From assembly GCA_937879875.1 (NCBI GenBank), contig CALFMN010000108.1, positions 1 to 16,828 of the forward strand: a DNA stretch of 16,828 bases, given 5' to 3'. A model generated the notes under the pieces. It had not been told where the DNA came from. It made no database searches and saw only the letters and a list, made by a program, of their open reading frames with translations. How positions within the stretch are numbered: position 1 is the stretch's first letter; every line of letters begins with the position of its first letter. The position numbers and the translations under genes are program-made. This document shows, piece after piece, positions 7,243-12,805 of this stretch. The stretch comes from an uncultured Chloroflexota bacterium (GTDB lineage: Bacteria > Chloroflexota > Dehalococcoidia > CAUJGQ01).

Positions 7243-7542
7243 GTGTTTATCGCCATGAACCGCTTCAACATTGCGCCGGAGCACGGAAAAGCGTTCGAGC
7301 AGCGCTGGGCCACGCGTGAGTCGTATCTGAAGGACGTGCCGGGCTTCGTCGGCTTCATGCTGCTCAAGGGCGACAACGAAGGCGAGTACATCAGCCACTC
7401 GACCTGGAAGGACCGCGGCGCCTTCACCGCCTGGACGCAGTCGCCCGCCTTCAGCGCGGGGCATGCACAGGGCTCGCTGGCGGGCATGCTCGCCGGTCCG
7501 CCGCACGTGTCGCTCTACGAGGCGGTGCTCGTCGGGCCATGA
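7243..7542 (+). CDS. Antibiotic-biosynthesis-monooxygenase (ABM) domain protein, IsdG/HmoA-like
   Basis: 99 aa, a single ferredoxin-like ABM domain. MNRFNI, KDVPGFVGFMLLKGD, YISHSTWKDRGAFTAWTQSPAFSAGH and the C-terminal strand SLYEAVLV follow the order seen in heme-degrading IsdG/HmoA proteins. The residues expected for that catalytic triad are present: N6, W64 and H74, with the ten-residue Trp-to-His spacing of IsdG. A heme-degrading monooxygenase is thus the best guess; a quinone-type ABM enzyme is the alternative. GTG at 7243 has GGAGGT 5 nt upstream; ATG at 7255 has no ribosome site at normal distance. It is divergent from the F420-type oxidoreductase and shares its leader repeat. No partner heme transporter is visible. 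Confidence 0.87.
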   Translation: MFIAMNRFNIAPEHGKAFEQRWATRESYLKDVPGFVGFMLLKGDNEGEYISHSTWKDRGAFTAWTQSPAFSAGHAQGSLAGMLAGPPHVSLYEAVLVGP

Positions 7543-7579
7543 GCGACCGGCGGAGCCTCCCGTGAGCATGGCGTGTTGT

Positions 7580-7601
7580 CCGGCAGGCGGCGCACTGCCG
7601 G
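7580..7601. terminator. Hairpin terminator between convergent units
   Basis: CCGGCAG (7580-7586) pairs perfectly with CTGCCGG (7595-7601) around an 8-nt loop, in the 118-nt gap where the 7243 gene (+) and the 8851-7661 cluster (-) converge. Confidence 0.5.
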
Positions 7602-7660
7602 CAGCGGGGCGAGCGAGGCTGCTGCCTGACCCGGTAGACTGCCGCGTGGACCGCGCTGCA

Positions 7661-7864
7661 TTACAACGCTCGCACCAGCAGGTAGACACAGTAAACCGCC
7701 GGCAGGACGGACAAAAACAGCAGGCGATGGTACACGCGCTTTCCCCGCTCGTCCCAGCCACGGACCTGCTGTCCGAGACACAGGATCACCAGCACCGTGA
7801 ACGCCGCGCCCACGCCCGTGGCGATTGTGGCGATTGCCAGCATAGACTCAGCAGGCAGTCGCAT
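7661..7864 (-). CDS. Small membrane protein, unrecognised
   Basis: 67 aa. Two hydrophobic helices (~7-29, around IATIATGVGAAFTVLVILCL; ~46-65, around LLFLSVLPAVYCVYLLV) are separated by a charged loop QQVRGWDERGKRVYHR. The family is not recognised. Longer readings from ATG 7903 or 7882 overlap the preceding gene and lack a ribosome site. ATG 7864 has GGAG 5 nt upstream and begins 14 nt after the preceding stop. It is the last gene of a three-gene minus-strand cluster with the two genes upstream, so it is probably co-translated with them. The role is unknown; a membrane partner of its neighbours is inference. Confidence 0.65.
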   Translation of the reverse strand: MRLPAESMLAIATIATGVGAAFTVLVILCLGQQVRGWDERGKRVYHRLLFLSVLPAVYCVYLLVRAL

Positions 7865-7878
7865 GTGGGCTCCGCTGA

Positions 7879-8223
7879 TCATGAGAAACTCGGCAGCCAC
7901 CATGCAGGCTGCCGAACGGCGACAAAGGCGTCATCGCGGTAGTCAAACGTGTAGTCATGCCGGTTCTCCAGCGCACCGGCGGCGATGGTCTGTTTGATGA
8001 CCTGCAGCGCCGCACGGAGCAACCCTTGTTCATCAATCGGTCCCTCGAGCAGCAGCCCGAGCAAGGAATACCGAAACGCGAACACGGCGAGATGCTGTGC
8101 CTCGTCTCGCACCACGAACGAAGCGAACTTCTGCAACGCGATCGGGGTGTATTCAAACCCTGGTTCGCGTTGGTGAATTTCATAGCCCTGAAAAGTGCTT
8201 ATGAGCTGAAAGTTGGCGCGCAT
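7879..8223 (-). CDS. Hypothetical protein, 114 aa
   Basis: 114 aa, soluble, unrecognised. It begins MRANFQLISTFQGYEIHQRE, contains a mixed helical middle part (PIALQKFASFVVRDEAQHLAVFAF, then LLRAALQVIKQTIAAGALENR) and ends in an aromatic-rich tail QPAWWLPSF. The frame is open for another 41 codons upstream, but these are Arg-rich and overlap the preceding gene, so I took ATG 8223. A purine-rich AGGAAGGG lies 10 nt before it, a little far. It sits between a DUF3592-like membrane gene (46-nt gap) and a small membrane protein (14-nt gap), suggesting one transcript. Confidence 0.65.
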   Translation of the reverse strand: MRANFQLISTFQGYEIHQREPGFEYTPIALQKFASFVVRDEAQHLAVFAFRYSLLGLLLEGPIDEQGLLRAALQVIKQTIAAGALENRHDYTFDYRDDAFVAVRQPAWWLPSFS

Positions 8224-8269
8224 CGCCGTCTCGCCCTTCCTGGCCCGCCCGTGCCGAATCCTCTCGGCT

Positions 8270-8851
8270 TCATTCGCTCTCTGCCGCGCCCTTCCGCCGT
8301 AGCCCGAAGATGTCCGGCTCATGGCGCCGCGGGCGGGCGGGGTCAAAGATCACAACCACTGGCCCCCAGGTGGCGAACTGCCGCCGGTCCGCGGGAAGCA
8401 GCCAGATGGAGAGACCTTCCCGCTGCACACCCCGGTTATCGGTGAATGAGTAGGCCAGGCGTACAGGCGACGCATGTCGTCCGCCGGCCCGATGCACGAA
8501 GCCTTCGACCCGACCCCCAACCACCCGGCCGGTGTGCAGCAGCATGACAATTCGCCGCTCCCGCCACAGGCTGCCCGCCAGACCGGCGAAGCCAGGCAAC
8601 AGCACGACGAGCAGGTAGCCGCGACGCTCATCCCAGCCTGCCGTGCTGAACGGCATAAGCAGCACGCCGGCCGCACACCAGATGAGCGCCGGCCAGAAGA
8701 CCACGTCCTGACAGAGGTACAGCCACAACACGGCCAGCCAAGAGCGACCATCTTGCGCTCGTGTCATCGAACTGCCAGCGCGAACGCGGACCAGGCAGCG
8801 GCCTGAGCCCACAACACGGGGAATCGGCAAGGGGAGGCGCCAGCGCAGCAT
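8270..8851 (-). CDS. DUF3592-like membrane protein
   Basis: 193 aa. Two hydrophobic segments (LAVLWLYLCQDVVFWPALIWCAAGVLLM and YLLVVLLPGFAGLAGSLW, roughly residues 38-66 and 77-95) are followed by a soluble beta domain: TGRVVGGRVEGFV…PVRLAYSFTDNRGVQREG…VVVIFDPARPRRHEPDIFGL. That alternation (G-x-V, Y-x-F-x-D-x-x-G, V-x-x-x-(Y/F)-D-P) is the pattern of DUF3592 proteins, whose function is unknown. I took ATG 8851, with AGGA 9 nt upstream. ATG 8767 would begin just before the first helix but lacks a ribosome site. It is first in a three-gene cluster, 95 nt after the ArsR gene on the same strand, so co-transcription with the metal sensor is possible. Confidence 0.65.
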   Translation of the reverse strand: MLRWRLPLPIPRVVGSGRCLVRVRAGSSMTRAQDGRSWLAVLWLYLCQDVVFWPALIWCAAGVLLMPFSTAGWDERRGYLLVVLLPGFAGLAGSLWRERRIVMLLHTGRVVGGRVEGFVHRAGGRHASPVRLAYSFTDNRGVQREGLSIWLLPADRRQFATWGPVVVIFDPARPRRHEPDIFGLRRKGAAESE

Positions 8852-8946
8852 CACGTGCTTCCTGACGGCGGAACGACATCCAGATTTGTGGTCATCTGCG
8901 CAGATTCTCAAATAGCGCCCACCGGCCTACGCCAGCGACGCCTTCT

Positions 8947-9333
8947 TTACGGCTGGCGGTAGGGATGGTCCGGAATGCCGTGGCGAACATGGTCCGCATG
9001 GAACTCGGCCTCGCGGAAGAGGGCCGCGACGTGATGCCCGTCCACGGCGTAGACGATGACGTTGCCGTGCCGCTCGGATTGCACCAGCCGCCGGTCGCGC
9101 AGCAGCCGCAGGTGGTGGGAGACGGCAGACTCCGAGACGCCGGTGACGATCGCGAGATCGCGCACACAGAGGGGGTGGCGCAGCAGGGCGTACAGCATAC
9201 GAGCACGCGTGGGATCGGCGAGCGCGTCGAAGGCCGCAACCACGCCCGTGAGGATTGCCTCGTGCGGAACCGCGTCGCGCACGGCCGCGACGGCCTCAGG
9301 GTCGATCGCCGTCGGCGCCTCTTGCTCTTGCAT
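8947..9333 (-). CDS. ArsR/SmtB-family metal-sensing repressor (CzrA-like)
   Basis: 128 aa with a winged helix: ALADPTRARMLYALLRHPLCVRDLAIVTGVSESAVSHHLRLLRDRRLVQSERHGNVIVYAVD (~37-98). The recognition helix SESAVSHHLRLL is typical. The alpha5 metal site aligns with CzrA: CzrA D84-x-H86-x10-H97-x2-H100 corresponds to G99, H101, H112 and H115, so three His are kept and the Asp is shifted by one (D98). The alpha3 site has only one Cys (C56), so an alpha5 (Zn/Co/Ni-type) sensor is more likely than an As/Cd thiol sensor. ATG 9333 is preceded by AGGA at 8 nt. It is divergent from the NRAMP-related transporter and has a palindrome over its own promoter, suggesting autoregulation. Confidence 0.9.
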   Translation of the reverse strand: MQEQEAPTAIDPEAVAAVRDAVPHEAILTGVVAAFDALADPTRARMLYALLRHPLCVRDLAIVTGVSESAVSHHLRLLRDRRLVQSERHGNVIVYAVDGHHVAALFREAEFHADHVRHGIPDHPYRQP

Positions 9334-9348
9334 ACCCGGCGTCCTATC

Positions 9349-9396
9349 TGAGTATTTACTCAATTGCCAGTATACTCCGACTTTCGCGGCTGAAAA
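9349..9396 (-). promoter_or_regulatory. ArsR promoter with overlapping operator palindrome
   Basis: On the minus strand TTTTCA (9391-9396), a 16-nt spacer and TATACT (9369-9374) make a plausible promoter starting near 9362. The perfect dyad TGAGTA-tt-TACTCA (9349-9362) covers the predicted start point. The palindrome AGTATACT (9369-9376) may be a second half-site cluster. The AT-rich dyad is of the kind bound by ArsR/SmtB repressors, so self-repression is inferred. Confidence 0.6.
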
Positions 9397-9399
9397 GGG

Positions 9400-9428
9400 T
9401 TGACACCCGTGCAGCCCGGTGCCACGCT
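9400..9428 (+). promoter_or_regulatory. Possible promoter for the transporter leader
   Basis: A perfect -35 TTGACA at 9400-9405 is followed after 17 nt by CACGCT (9423-9428), a poor -10. If real, it gives a ~570-nt leader carrying both short ORFs before the transporter gene. It is only ~40 nt from the ArsR dyad. Confidence 0.3.
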
Positions 9429-9484
9429 GGGTGAGCAACGGCGCACTCCGCGCCGGCACGTGTGCGCGAGAAAGGAGGAGCGGC

Positions 9485-9556
9485 ATGGAGCCAGGTGATA
9501 GTAGCCCCTGTCCCAGCGCCAACTGCAGCCGCTCCTCAGCCGCCGGCTCGCGCTAG
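9485..9556 (+). CDS. Putative 23-codon leader ORF
   Basis: ATG 9485 follows AAGGAGG (9472-9478) at 6 nt, one of the best ribosome sites in the window, and runs 23 codons to TAG 9554-9556. The peptide begins MEPGDSSPCPSANC: acidic and proline residues first, then two Cys four residues apart. It is too short for family recognition. It is supported by the ribosome site and by its position after a TTGACA box and ahead of a structured leader. It could be a regulatory leader peptide or chance. Confidence 0.35.
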   Translation: MEPGDSSPCPSANCSRSSAAGSR

Positions 9557-9841
9557 CGCCCGTCATCGTCGCCCCCTCCATCCTGCGCTAGTTCGTCCTC
9601 CGGATTGTGGTGCGCCGGCAGCGGTTGGCTGCTCGCGGCATCCGGCTGCCACCTGACGACCTTTCGCCCCGCGGCACGCTCGGGTCGACCACTCGCCATG
9701 GTCGGCAGCGCTGCGCTGTCTGCATTGCCACGGCAAACGCGTCTGCGTCTGCCGGCCGGCTGCTGCTATGCCCGGATGACCGGCCTCATTTGATCCGTGT
9801 GACCCGCGACCCGTGCTGCGCGCGATGCGCAGGAGGCAGTT
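9557..9841. other. Leader region between the two short ORFs
   Basis: 285 nt without a convincing gene. CTAGCGC (9553-9559) and GCGCTAG (9585-9591) form a weak inverted repeat. CTGCGC-gcgat-GCGCAG (9816-9832) is a small hairpin whose right arm touches the ribosome site of the second short ORF. The longer frames that cross this stretch look random. Confidence 0.4.
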
Positions 9842-9901
9842 TTGACGATCGACGACCCTGACGACGAACGCACGCTGGCTCCTTCTGCTCCGGACAGGTA
9901 G
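9842..9901 (+). CDS. Putative 19-codon acidic leader peptide upstream of the NRAMP-related gene
   Basis: TTG 9842 is preceded by AGGAGG (9831-9836) at 5 nt. The frame encodes MTIDDPDDERTLAPSAPDR and stops at TAG 9899-9901. Residues 4-9 are D-D-P-D-D-E. Acidic and proline residues near the N-terminus are known to destabilise translating ribosomes at low Mg2+, as in the enterobacterial MgtL leader peptide. The stop codon lies one base before a hairpin (9903-9922), and the last third of the ORF contains a segment complementary to the transporter's ribosome site. These points support a regulatory uORF. The TTG start and short length keep confidence low. Confidence 0.35.
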   Translation: MTIDDPDDERTLAPSAPDR

Positions 9902-10000
9902 CCGCGCCCTCTTCGTGGCGCGTGCTCCCAATGGTGCGGGTGGCCGGCGATCACCCTGAACGAGCCTAACCGCACAAACCGCCGTGAAGGAGCACCCGCC
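9878..10000 (+). promoter_or_regulatory. Structured leader able to hide the transporter's ribosome site
   Basis: The ribosome site of the transporter is GGAG at 9989-9992. GCTCCTTC (9878-9885) is an exact complement of GAAGGAGC (9986-9993). GTGCTCC (9922-9928) is an exact complement of GGAGCAC (9989-9995), and can extend past a C-C mismatch by GGCG / CGCC to just before the ATG. Between them lie hairpin CGCGCC / GGCGCG (9903-9922) and an internal stem GTGCGG / CCGCAC (9934-9939 / 9970-9975), with an alternative GGGTG / CACCC (9938-9942 / 9952-9956). Mutually exclusive folds over one ribosome site suggest translational control. It does not match the M-box or yybP-ykoY consensus as I know them. 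Confidence 0.45.
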
Positions 10001-11329
10001 ATGAGTATTCACGAGACCACCGTTCCGGCGAGCACCCTCGGCATGCCGCCCGCGCCGCCGGGAGCGCGAATCGTCGCTTCCCGCTGGAAGCGCAATCTGC
10101 TGCTCTTTCTGCTCGTCTTTGGCCCGGGTCTGATCGTGATGGAGGCCGACAACGACGCCGGCGCCGTCTCGACCTATACCCAGGCCGGCGCCCAGTACGG
10201 CACGCACCTGCTCTGGGTGCTGCTGCTGTTGCTGCCGATCACCTACTTCGCGCAGGAGATGGTCGCCCGCCTCGGCATCGCCACCGGCGAGGGGCACGCG
10301 GCAATGATCTTTCGCCGCTTCGGCCGCTGGTGGGGGATCTTTTCACTCTTTGATTTGGAACTGGTCAACTTCTTCACGCTGGTGACCGAGTTTGCCGGCA
10401 TCGCGCTCGCCACCGGCGCCCTCGGTGTCTCCGCCTATCTCTCCGTACCGATCGCGGCCGTGGCCCTGGTCGTCCTGGTCGCCACGGGCAGCTACCGCCG
10501 CTGGGAGCGCATGACGATCGCGCTCTGCCTGATCGACGTGGCCTGGCTGGCCTTCGCGCTGGCGGTCCATCCCCACGGCGGGCAAGCGCTGCACGACACG
10601 ATCGTACCCAACCTGCCGCCGGGCGGGCTCAGCTCCAGCCTGGTGTTTCTGGTGATCGCGATCGTGGGTACGACGATCGCGCCGTGGCAGCTCTTCTTCC
10701 AGCAGAGCTGCGTTGCCGACAAGCGGCTGCGCTTCGCGGACCTCCGCCACGCCCGGCTCGACACGTTCATCGGCGCGGTCTTCACCATCCTTGTGGCCGG
10801 CGCGATGATGCTCGTCGGCGACCTGTCGTACCGGCATGGCCTCACGTTCAGCGACCCGGCGCAGATGGCGAAGGATCTCGGTCCCTACGCCGGGCCGCTG
10901 GTGCGCTACGGCGTGCCGTTGTTGTTCATCAACGCCTGCCTGCTCGGCACCACCGCCGTCTCGCTCGCCAGTGCCTGGGCGTTCGGCGAGGTGCGCGGCT
11001 GGCCCCACAGCCTGCAGAAGAGTGTGCGGGCGGCGCCCGGCTTCTACGGTGCGTACGGCGCCTGCGTCGCGCTCGCCGCCGCGATTGTGCTGATCCCGAA
11101 CGCACCGCTACAGCTGATCATCATTACCGTGCAGGTGCTGGCGGGCATCATGCTGCCGGTCGCCGTGATCTTCCTGCAGCTCCTGCTCAACGACCGCGAG
11201 CTGCTGGGCGACCGCTGGGTCAACAAGCGCTGGAACAACCTGATCAACTGGACGATCGTCGGCGTGCTCTTCGTGCTCTCGCTGGTCCTCGCCGTCCAGG
11301 TGATCTTCCCGAACCTGTTCGGACAGTAA
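10001..11329 (+). CDS. NRAMP (SLC11)-related divalent-metal transporter, atypical metal site
   Basis: 442 aa with ~11 predicted membrane helices. TM1 has GPGLIVMEADNDAGAVSTYTQAG: the family's DPGN becomes D52-A53-G54-A55, keeping the Asp but losing the Asn. TM6 has VGTTIAPWQLFFQQS where canonical NRAMPs have MPHN, so Met becomes A227 and His becomes W229. Loss of the Met, which favours Mn2+/Fe2+ over alkaline-earth ions, is reported for NRAMP-related Mg2+ transporters (NRMT group, from memory). Substrate Mg2+ is therefore possible, but Mn2+ or another ion is not excluded. ATG 10001 has GGAG at 8 nt. It is divergent from the ArsR sensor, follows a structured leader, and is followed by a small membrane protein gene 45 nt on. 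Confidence 0.88.
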   Translation: MSIHETTVPASTLGMPPAPPGARIVASRWKRNLLLFLLVFGPGLIVMEADNDAGAVSTYTQAGAQYGTHLLWVLLLLLPITYFAQEMVARLGIATGEGHAAMIFRRFGRWWGIFSLFDLELVNFFTLVTEFAGIALATGALGVSAYLSVPIAAVALVVLVATGSYRRWERMTIALCLIDVAWLAFALAVHPHGGQALHDTIVPNLPPGGLSSSLVFLVIAIVGTTIAPWQLFFQQSCVADKRLRFADLRHARLDTFIGAVFTILVAGAMMLVGDLSYRHGLTFSDPAQMAKDLGPYAGPLVRYGVPLLFINACLLGTTAVSLASAWAFGEVRGWPHSLQKSVRAAPGFYGAYGACVALAAAIVLIPNAPLQLIIITVQVLAGIMLPVAVIFLQLLLNDRELLGDRWVNKRWNNLINWTIVGVLFVLSLVLAVQVIFPNLFGQ

Positions 11330-11374
11330 CGGTGCGCGGCACAGCCGTCGCGCCTTTCAGAACGAGGAAACGCC

Positions 11375-11623
11375 GTGGCCATCAAGAACACATCTGCAAC
11401 GCTTGATCTCCTGGCCGAGGCCGCGAGCCGGCCGTTGCCCTACGTGATCCACCCGCTGGACGATGCCCCGGAGCAGAAGCTCAGCGGTGAGGGGCTCGGC
11501 ACGATGCGGCTCAGCCTGGCGGCACGGCTCGCGCTCGGCGCCCTGCGCGCCTACATCCTGCTGATGATCGTACTGGTGGGGCTCAAAGCGATGTCGCTCG
11601 CGGGCTGGATCAACCTCGGCTGA
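11375..11623 (+). CDS. Small single-pass membrane protein linked to the NRAMP-related gene
   Basis: 82 aa. A soluble N-terminal half (LDLLAEAASRPLPYVIHPLDDAPEQKLSGEGLG, not quoted in full) precedes one hydrophobic helix, LALGALRAYILLMIVLVGLK (~52-71), and a short tail. The family is not recognised. The GTG start has GAGG ~7 nt upstream. It follows the transporter stop by 45 nt with no terminator between, so it is probably in the same operon. Position and size suggest a transporter accessory or regulatory subunit (inference). Confidence 0.7.
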   Translation: MAIKNTSATLDLLAEAASRPLPYVIHPLDDAPEQKLSGEGLGTMRLSLAARLALGALRAYILLMIVLVGLKAMSLAGWINLG

Positions 11624-11627
11624 TCCG

Positions 11628-11668
11628 CGGCGGCCACCGAGCCACGGCAGAACAGGAGAAGGCCGCCG
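11628..11668 (+). terminator. Possible terminator after the transporter operon
   Basis: CGGCGGCC (11628-11635) pairs exactly with GGCCGCCG (11661-11668) around 25 nt, starting 5 nt after the stop codon. No T-tract is present. Confidence 0.35.
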
Positions 11669-11881
11669 GTGCAAGCGACGTGGAACGCGGCTACGCGACA
11701 GGCGTCGCGTCGCGTGCAGGAGGTTCCCGGCCAGGTGTCAGGACAACCGTCACGGCGAGATCGTCTGCGGGAGTCTCCCGTGAGCGCGGCGGGCGTGCTA
11801 CGGTGCAACGTGTGACGTGCAATACCGATCCGGACCCGGCGCTGTCCTGCGCGCGGCAGCGCAGCGCCACGAGGAGCGACC

Positions 11882-12361
11882 ATGACCACGCAGGACACGC
11901 ACGACGACATCGACAGCGCCGCGCAGGCGTCGGAGTGGCCCGAGCTGGAGAAGCTTGTTTCGGACGTGAAGACGAAACGCGCGGACGAGCTGGCCCGCCA
12001 GGAGGAGCAGCGCACTCGCGCTCAGAAGGCGCAGCAGGAGGCGGAGAAGGCGTGGGGGGCGCTGCGCGCCGCGGCCAGCCTTGAGGAGCTGGCCGCCCGG
12101 CTCGGCGAGCTGGGCGTGGTGGCGCGGCCAGCGGAGACCGTTCCCGGCGCCAACTCGGCTGCGCTGGAGCTTTCACGCCTGCCCAAAGGCGAGACGGCGA
12201 TCATCCGCATCGATACCTCGTCCTCGCGCAGCGGTCCGCCGCGCACGACGATCCAGGTGCAGCGCGGCACGCAGCAACTTTCGCCCACCACGCTGAACGT
12301 GAACAGCAACAGCGAGCTGAAGAAACACCTGATCGAGATCGCGCAGCGGCTGCTGGGGTAG
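11882..12361 (+). CDS. Hypothetical protein with N-terminal coiled coil
   Basis: 159 aa. Residues ~20-75 are highly charged, with heptad-like Leu/Ala and many Glu/Lys/Arg/Gln (KTKRADELARQEEQRTRAQK and following), a probable coiled coil. Residues ~75-95 (LEELAARLGELGVVARPAE) are a second helical part. The C-terminal half is beta-like and Ser/Thr-rich, with IIRIDTSSS and TTIQVQRGTQQLSPTTLNVN, ending in a short helix. No signal peptide; the family is not recognised. ATG 11882 is preceded by GAGGAG at 5 nt. It converges with the NTF2-like gene, with only 16 nt between the stops. A copy of GCTACGGT lies upstream at 11797-11804. Confidence 0.8.
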   Translation: MTTQDTHDDIDSAAQASEWPELEKLVSDVKTKRADELARQEEQRTRAQKAQQEAEKAWGALRAAASLEELAARLGELGVVARPAETVPGANSAALELSRLPKGETAIIRIDTSSSRSGPPRTTIQVQRGTQQLSPTTLNVNSNSELKKHLIEIAQRLLG

Positions 12362-12377
12362 CACGCGGCCGCGCTCG

Positions 12378-12749
12378 TCAGCGGGTGACGTGCGCCGAAA
12401 CCGCCAGCCAGCAACCCCCACGCCGCGCCCAAACGTCGGTGTAGCGGCCTGATGCTGCTCGGCCGTCCGGCAGTGTGTAGCTGGTCCGCGCGTGGATGAT
12501 CGCGAAGTCGCCCATGAGTCGAACCTGTACGTCCCTGGCTTTGAGATTGGTGATGGTCACGGGCCGCGCGGTCTGCTCAAGGAAACGCGCCTTGTCGAAC
12601 AGCGAGCCGTCGGGGTTGCTGCACAAGAAATCGTCCGCCAGGATCTCGTCGAAGCGGCGCACATCCGACGTCTGCACCGCGGTGATGTAGTCCCGGTTGA
12701 GCTGGAGCAGTGTCTCGAGATCGGTGGCCGTCGCCGCATCGGCGTGCAT
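12378..12749 (-). CDS. NTF2-like / SnoaL-like (DUF4440-type) protein
   Basis: 123 aa. It opens with a helical part (ETLLQLNRDYITAVQTSDVRRFDEILADDFLCSNPDGS) and continues with the curved sheet: VTITNLKARDVQVRLMGDFAIIHARTSYTLPDGRAASGRYTDVWARRGGCWLAVSAHVTR. The order and the Y-T-D-V-W..R..G.W..V..H signature are typical of the DUF4440/SnoaL-like NTF2 fold, used for small-molecule binding or catalysis; the substrate is unknown. ATG 12749 is chosen because AAGGAG lies 6 nt before it. The ATG at 12764 contains that ribosome site within its own codons. It follows the TetR gene after 56 nt on the same strand. Confidence 0.85.
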   Translation of the reverse strand: MHADAATATDLETLLQLNRDYITAVQTSDVRRFDEILADDFLCSNPDGSLFDKARFLEQTARPVTITNLKARDVQVRLMGDFAIIHARTSYTLPDGRAASGRYTDVWARRGGCWLAVSAHVTR

Positions 12750-12765
12750 GGTCTTCTCCTTCATC

Positions 12766-12789
12766 GCTACGGTGCTACGGTGCTACGGT
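12766..12789. repeat. Octamer tandem repeat, 3 x GCTACGGT
   Basis: Three perfect 8-nt copies, then a degraded GCTGCTGTTGCTATTGTTAC tail, lie in the 56-nt gap between the TetR and NTF2-like genes. Single related copies occur at 11797-11804 and (GCTACGCT) 13559-13566, also upstream of genes. Confidence 0.7.
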
Positions 12790-12805
12790 GCTGCTGTTGC
12801 TATTG

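Noticed and set aside
7635..7640. TAGACT promoter-like box on the plus strand
   Set aside because: No plus-strand gene follows for over 2 kb; a chance match is likely.
9842..10000. Known Mg2+ (M-box) or Mn2+ (yybP-ykoY) riboswitch
   Set aside because: The conserved core sequences I remember for these classes are not present. A covariance-model search would be needed to exclude a divergent member.
9563..10297. 244-codon minus-strand frame across the transporter leader
   Set aside because: It overlaps the conserved N-terminus of the transporter and shows no domain; it would also erase the divergent promoter region.
12766..12789. CRISPR-like array
   Set aside because: The units are 8 nt and contiguous, without spacers, so this is a simple tandem repeat.
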